From Nitrospinaceae bacterium (GTDB lineage Bacteria > Nitrospinota > Nitrospinia > Nitrospinales > VA-1), in contig JAPYPM010000090.1 in assembly GCA_029937635.1 (NCBI GenBank), positions 1 to 8,677 on the forward strand: a stretch of 8,677 nucleotides of DNA, given 5' to 3'. The notes under the pieces are model-generated. The model was not told the origin of the DNA, made no database searches, and saw only the letters and a list, made by a program, of their open reading frames with translations. A program made the position numbers and the translations under genes. The stretch's first letter is position 1, and every line of letters starts with the position of its first letter. This document shows positions 6,038-8,677 of the stretch, in pieces.

Positions 6038-7615
6038 ATGTCACAAACTCCTGAGAAAATCTCTAGCAGCACACTCCACGAGCAGCAAATTCTTATTCTA
6101 GATTTTGGGTCTCAGTATACTCAGAACATTGCTCGAAAAGTTCGTGAAGCACATGTCTTTTGCGAAATTCATCCATGCACGAAACCTCTCTCTGAAATTA
6201 AAACTCTTCGACCAAAAGGCATCATCCTATCTGGTGGACCTGCTAGTGTCCTTGAAAAAGATGCATTTCTTTGTGATAAAAATTTATTTGAATTAGGCAT
6301 ACCTATACTAGGAATTTGCTATGGAATGCAACTGATAACTCACATTCTCAATGGGACAGTCTCCCCAGCAGAAGACCGAGAATACGGACGAGCTCAACTT
6401 AACGTTCAAGAAGATTCGGGCCTATTAAATGGAGTGACAAATAACTCCACTGTATGGATGAGTCACGGTGACTTCATCGAAAATCTACCAACTGGATTTA
6501 AATCTACTGCCTTTACAAACAATTCCCCCATTGCAGCGATAGAAAACCCAATAAAAAAAATATATGGCCTTCAGTTTCACCCTGAAGTGGTTCATACAAC
6601 CTGTGGGACAACTCTACTTAATAATTTTATTTTCGAGATTTGCAAATGTAATAAAAACTGGAAAACTGATTCCCTTGCTAAATATTCTATCCAAAACATA
6701 AAAACACAAGTAGGCAATGGACATGTGTTATGTGGACTAAGTGGCGGAGTTGATTCTTCTGTTGTAGCAATGTTAGTTCACAAAGCTATAGGCGATCGCC
6801 TCACATGTATTTTTGTAGACAATGGTTTGCTCAGAGCAGATGAACGCCAAAAGGTAGAACATGAATTCCGCGACAACTTTCAAATCAACCTCGATGTTGT
6901 GGATGCTGCTGACCGATTTTTAGAAAAACTTGAGGGAGTGAGCGACCCGGAAAAAAAACGTAAAATAATCGGTAATACTTTCATCGAAATTTTTGAAGAG
7001 GAAGCCAAGCGACTCGGAAATTTCGAATATTTGGCGCAAGGAACATTATATCCGGATGTCATCGAGTCTATCTCATTTAAAGGCGGACCATCAGCAGTGA
7101 TAAAGTCCCACCATAATGTAGGAGGCCTGCCAGAGAAAATGAATCTCAAACTTGTTGAACCACTTCGAGAACTGTTTAAGGATGAAGCGCGAAAACTCGG
7201 ACACGAAATTGGTTTGCCCGATACGATGATCAATCGCCAACCATTTCCTGGCCCCGGACTGGCTATCCGTATTCTAGGTAATGTAACCAAAGACCGTTTA
7301 AAAGTTCTGAGAGAAGCAGACGCAATCATCATTGAAGAAATAAAAATAGCGAATCTGTACAACAAACTATGGCAGTCATTTGCCGTTTTACTGCCTGTTA
7401 AAACGGTAGGTGTTATGGGAGATGCCCGAACCTATGAAAATGTTATTGCCATCCGAGCTGTCACTAGCTCTGACGGAATGACTGCCGACTGGGCTCACCT
7501 ACCATACGAACTGCTAGCACAATTATCAAACAGAATCATCAACGAAGTTAAGGGCGTCAATCGAGTCGTTTATGACATTAGCTCAAAACCACCTGGAACG
7601 ATTGAGTGGGAATAA
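6038..7615 (+). CDS. guaA: GMP synthase (glutamine-hydrolysing)
   Basis: GuaA converts XMP to GMP with glutamine and ATP, completing the pathway begun by guaB. The 525-residue product has all three parts. The class I amidotransferase domain has ILILDFGSQYTQ (18-29), the nucleophile Cys94 in GICYGMQ (92-98), and His181 and Glu183 in LQFHPEV (178-184). The ATP pyrophosphatase domain has the PP-loop SGGVDSS (235-241), AQGTLYPDVIES (333-344) and KSHHNVGGLP (356-365). The dimerisation domain carries NRQPFPGPGLAIRILG (399-414) and ends YDISSKPPGTIEWE (512-525). The conserved core begins at about residue 16; the 15 residues before it (MSQTPEKISSSTLHE) are a short variable extension. The ATG has no Shine-Dalgarno; its leader is AATAAATAAATTTA, so A/U-rich initiation or coupling to guaB is inferred. 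No riboswitch separates the two genes. Confidence 0.98.
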   Translation: MSQTPEKISSSTLHEQQILILDFGSQYTQNIARKVREAHVFCEIHPCTKPLSEIKTLRPKGIILSGGPASVLEKDAFLCDKNLFELGIPILGICYGMQLITHILNGTVSPAEDREYGRAQLNVQEDSGLLNGVTNNSTVWMSHGDFIENLPTGFKSTAFTNNSPIAAIENPIKKIYGLQFHPEVVHTTCGTTLLNNFIFEICKCNKNWKTDSLAKYSIQNIKTQVGNGHVLCGLSGGVDSSVVAMLVHKAIGDRLTCIFVDNGLLRADERQKVEHEFRDNFQINLDVVDAADRFLEKLEGVSDPEKKRKIIGNTFIEIFEEEAKRLGNFEYLAQGTLYPDVIESISFKGGPSAVIKSHHNVGGLPEKMNLKLVEPLRELFKDEARKLGHEIGLPDTMINRQPFPGPGLAIRILGNVTKDRLKVLREADAIIIEEIKIANLYNKLWQSFAVLLPVKTVGVMGDARTYENVIAIRAVTSSDGMTADWAHLPYELLAQLSNRIINEVKGVNRVVYDISSKPPGTIEWE

Positions 7616-7621
7616 AATAAT

Positions 7622-7651
7622 CATTTTAAAAACAAAATAAACATTTTAAAA
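7622..7651. repeat. Direct repeat CATTTTAAAA just after guaA
   Basis: CATTTTAAAA occurs at 7622-7631 and 7642-7651, exactly 20 bp apart, within a very AT-rich stretch that ends in a run of eight T (7665-7672). There is no GC-rich hairpin, so this is at best a poor terminator for guaA. Confidence 0.5.
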
Positions 7652-7672
7652 TCAATAATTTATATTTTTTTT
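7650..7672 (+). repeat. Near-direct repeat, copy 1 (partner at 8505-8525)
   Basis: AATCAATAA followed by TTTATA and eight T here matches AATCAATAA followed by CTTA and eight T at 8505-8525, apart from one substitution and a 2-nt gap. The copies bracket the repeat cluster and the Sel1 fragment and could mark the edges of an inserted or duplicated segment. The low complexity makes coincidence possible. Confidence 0.35.
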
Positions 7673-7677
7673 ACCTG

Positions 7678-7748
7678 AGTTTCGTAAAGTTTCGTAATTC
7701 GGCATTTAAAGTCTTAAATGACCATCTGTTTCGTATATATTTCGTAAA
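7678..7748 (+). repeat. Cluster of four TTTCGTA boxes arranged as two pairs
   Basis: AGTTTCGTAA is tandemly repeated at 7678-7687 and 7688-7697. A second pair, GTTTCGTA at 7728-7735 and ATTTCGTAAA at 7739-7748, lies downstream in the same orientation. Box starts are 10, 39 and 11 bp apart, so the members of each pair lie about one helical turn apart. A palindrome (7703-7720) lies between the pairs. A matching TTTTCGTAAA occurs before guaB (4421-4430). The arrangement resembles a multi-site protein-binding region such as an operator or iteron-like array; its function is unknown. Confidence 0.7.
7703..7720. repeat. Palindrome at the centre of the TTTCGTA cluster
   Basis: CATTTAA-AGTC-TTAAATG has perfect 7-bp arms around a 4-nt loop. 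It extends by an outer GG/CC pair (7701-7702 and 7722-7723) with one bulged A. It sits 5 nt after the first box pair and 7 nt before the second. No T-tract follows, so it is not a standard terminator. Confidence 0.6.
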
Positions 7749-7873
7749 CAACTACACGATTGATTAGCATTCTTTTTGGGGTCACCAATGAAGTGGTTTC
7801 AATGAAAAACCCCTCTCGTTAGTTCCCAATCCCGCCCCCCCTCTGATATAATCCAAAATTCCCAAAAGTCATA

Positions 7874-8146
7874 GGAGTTCCACAAGATCATAAAGAATCA
7901 GTCAAGTGGTATCGACTTGCCGCAGAACAAGGATTCTCTCAAGCACAATTCAAATTGGGATATGCTTATGAAAATGGAAAAGGGGTTAAGCAAGATTATG
8001 TATTAGCATATATGTGGTTGTATATTGCTGGTTCTAACGGAGATAATAATGCTGTAGAAAATATAAAAATAGTGGAAAACGAAATGACCCCACAACAAAT
8101 AGAAAAAGCACAAGAGATGGCAAGAAACTGGAAACCAAAGAAATGA
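7874..8146 (+). pseudogene. C-terminal fragment of a Sel1-repeat protein, 5'-truncated
   Basis: The plus-strand frame ending at TGA 8144-8146 encodes GVPQDHKESVKWYRLAA, EQGFSQAQFKLGYAYENGKG, VKQDYVLAYMWLYIAGSNGD and a tail EMTPQQIEKAQEMARNWKPKK. This is the end of a Sel1-like (TPR-related) repeat protein: part of one unit, one full unit, and the typical AYMWxxIA...MTPxQIEKAQ C-terminus. Family members normally have a signal peptide and several repeats before this point. Here Sel1 similarity begins abruptly inside a repeat at GVPQD. The frame is closed 27 nt upstream by TGA (7844-7846), and no ATG or GTG start precedes the repeats. The first possible start, TTG at 7955, would give 63 residues and begin in mid-helix. 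I therefore call a decayed gene remnant. A TATAAT (7847-7852) lies just before it, and a terminator follows. Confidence 0.75.
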
Positions 8147-8165
8147 AAACTAATATTCTCACAAT

Positions 8166-8198
8166 AAAACCAGATACCATTTGGTGTATGGTTTTTTT
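8166..8198 (+). terminator. Intrinsic terminator after the Sel1 fragment
   Basis: AAAACCA (8166-8172) pairs with TGGTTTT (8189-8195). After one G/A mismatch, ATACC pairs with GGTGT (one T-G wobble) round the loop ATTT. The right arm runs into seven T (8192-8198). It starts 20 nt after the stop codon of the Sel1 remnant and is probably that gene's original terminator. Confidence 0.8.
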
Positions 8199-8622
8199 AT
8201 CGTCAATGGACAGTAAAACGAATGGCCAATAGTGGGGTGTTAGATTTTCTTCACGACGCAATATATAAAGTCTTTCTAAAAATTTCCAAGTAAAAAAATT
8301 CCACTAGACAATTTGGCTATGAAGATTTCATAGAATCCATTTAAACAAACTGAGTCGTCAGTCAATGTGATATTTTTAGTGACAGAATGAGTCAATATTC
8401 TACTTCGCACCAGTTATACTCAATAGTATTATTTCTGTAAGTTATTAAAAAGAAGTAACTTTTGGAGTTACGTAAATGTTACGCAATAAAAATCAACTCT
8501 TTAGAATCAATAACTTATTTTTTTTGGACTAGCTACAAACTCCATTTGTTCATTGTTGTTTTTCATGGAGTGAAATGAAATGAGAACCAACATACTCTAC
8601 CAATCGTGAAAGAAGAAACAAT
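8199..8622. other. Unassigned AT-rich region with short palindromes
   Basis: I recognise no gene, RNA or intact element in these 424 nt, and all frames on both strands are short. Structures seen are CTATGAA-GAT-TTCATAG (8317-8333), ATACT-CAAT-AGTAT (8416-8429), GTAACT-TTTGG-AGTTAC (8455-8471) followed by another GTTAC (8479-8483), and the AATCAATAACTTA-T8 tract (8505-8525) that echoes 7650-7672. A minus-strand frame at 8034-8261 runs through the terminator and the Sel1 remnant and has no recognisable product. Confidence 0.5.
8505..8525 (+). repeat. Near-direct repeat, copy 2 (partner at 7650-7672)
   Basis: AATCAATAA, CTTA and a run of eight T repeat the tract found just after guaA, about 855 bp away. 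See copy 1 for the alignment. Confidence 0.35.
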
Positions 8623-8677
8623 ATGACTTATGAAAACTATAAAACTGGAATGTTAAGAGTTTTTGTTGTTTTGTCTA
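8623..8677 (+). CDS. Possible start of an unidentified gene, cut off by the right edge
   Basis: ATG at 8623 opens 18 codons that run off the window: MTYENYKTGMLRVFVVLS. The basic and polar start followed by the hydrophobic stretch LRVFVVLS could begin a membrane segment, as in small inner-membrane proteins, but the length is far too short to identify anything. There is no strong Shine-Dalgarno; GAAAGAAGAAACAAT precedes the ATG, similar to the SD-poor starts of queC, guaB and guaA. It may be chance. Confidence 0.35.
   Translation, partial: MTYENYKTGMLRVFVVLS

Noticed and set aside
6105..6296. 63-codon plus-strand frame in guaA
   Set aside because: It is a shifted reading of the amidotransferase domain, whose true frame carries all catalytic residues.
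6880..7365. 161-codon minus-strand frame inside guaA
   Set aside because: It is long but antisense to the conserved ATP pyrophosphatase and dimerisation domains. Its translation is rich in Ser and Arg, as expected for a shadow frame, with no motif I recognise.
8034..8261. 75-codon minus-strand frame across the terminator
   Set aside because: It runs through the Sel1 remnant and both arms of the terminator hairpin, has a Phe/Leu/Val-rich composition and shows no family motif.
8199..8300. Insertion-sequence end or transposase remnant
   Set aside because: The slightly GC-richer stretch near 8215-8245 looked different from its surroundings, but I found no terminal inverted repeat pair, target duplication or transposase motif to support it.

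Overview
The window is AT-rich bacterial chromosome dominated by housekeeping genes. The order ffh-rpsP-khpA-rimM-trmD followed by a Methyltrn_RNA_4-type RNA methyltransferase is one I associate with Deltaproteobacteria and related deep-branching Gram-negative lineages. That placement is an inference from gene order and protein flavour and is not firm.

Positions 1-3578 (minus strand) hold a translation and protein-export operon, read from right to left: ffh (SRP GTPase), rpsP (ribosomal protein S16), khpA (small KH-domain RNA-binding protein), rimM (30S maturation), trmD (tRNA m1G37 methyltransferase) and, cut by the left edge, a predicted SPOUT-like RNA methyltransferase. Every gene from ffh to trmD except rimM has a clear Shine-Dalgarno sequence. 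rpsP and trmD start at TTG. The operon most likely starts from a good sigma70-type promoter at about 3636-3663.

Positions 3579-3681 form a divergent intergenic region. The -10 element of the ffh promoter overlaps a perfect TATAAT pointing toward queC, and 8-bp inverted repeats flank both.

Positions 3682-7615 (plus strand) carry queC (preQ0 synthase of the queuosine pathway), guaB (IMP dehydrogenase) and guaA (GMP synthase). guaB and guaA are 38 nt apart and together convert IMP to XMP to GMP. None of these three genes has a recognisable Shine-Dalgarno sequence, unlike the minus-strand operon.

Positions 7616-8677 look like an accessory or decaying intergenic stretch. It holds an ordered repeat cluster (two pairs of TTTCGTA boxes around a palindrome), a poly-C tract, a Sel1-repeat gene fragment that has lost its N-terminus, a good intrinsic terminator, several short palindromes in otherwise unassigned DNA, and possibly the first codons of a further gene at the right edge.

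I found no mobile element with intact transposase, no tRNA or rRNA, no CRISPR array and no clear new multi-gene system. The points most worth a second look are the repeat cluster after guaA, a 9-bp tandem duplication inside the GXXG loop of the KH protein, the damaged or unusual start of the first methyltransferase gene, and the overlapping ffh/queC promoters.
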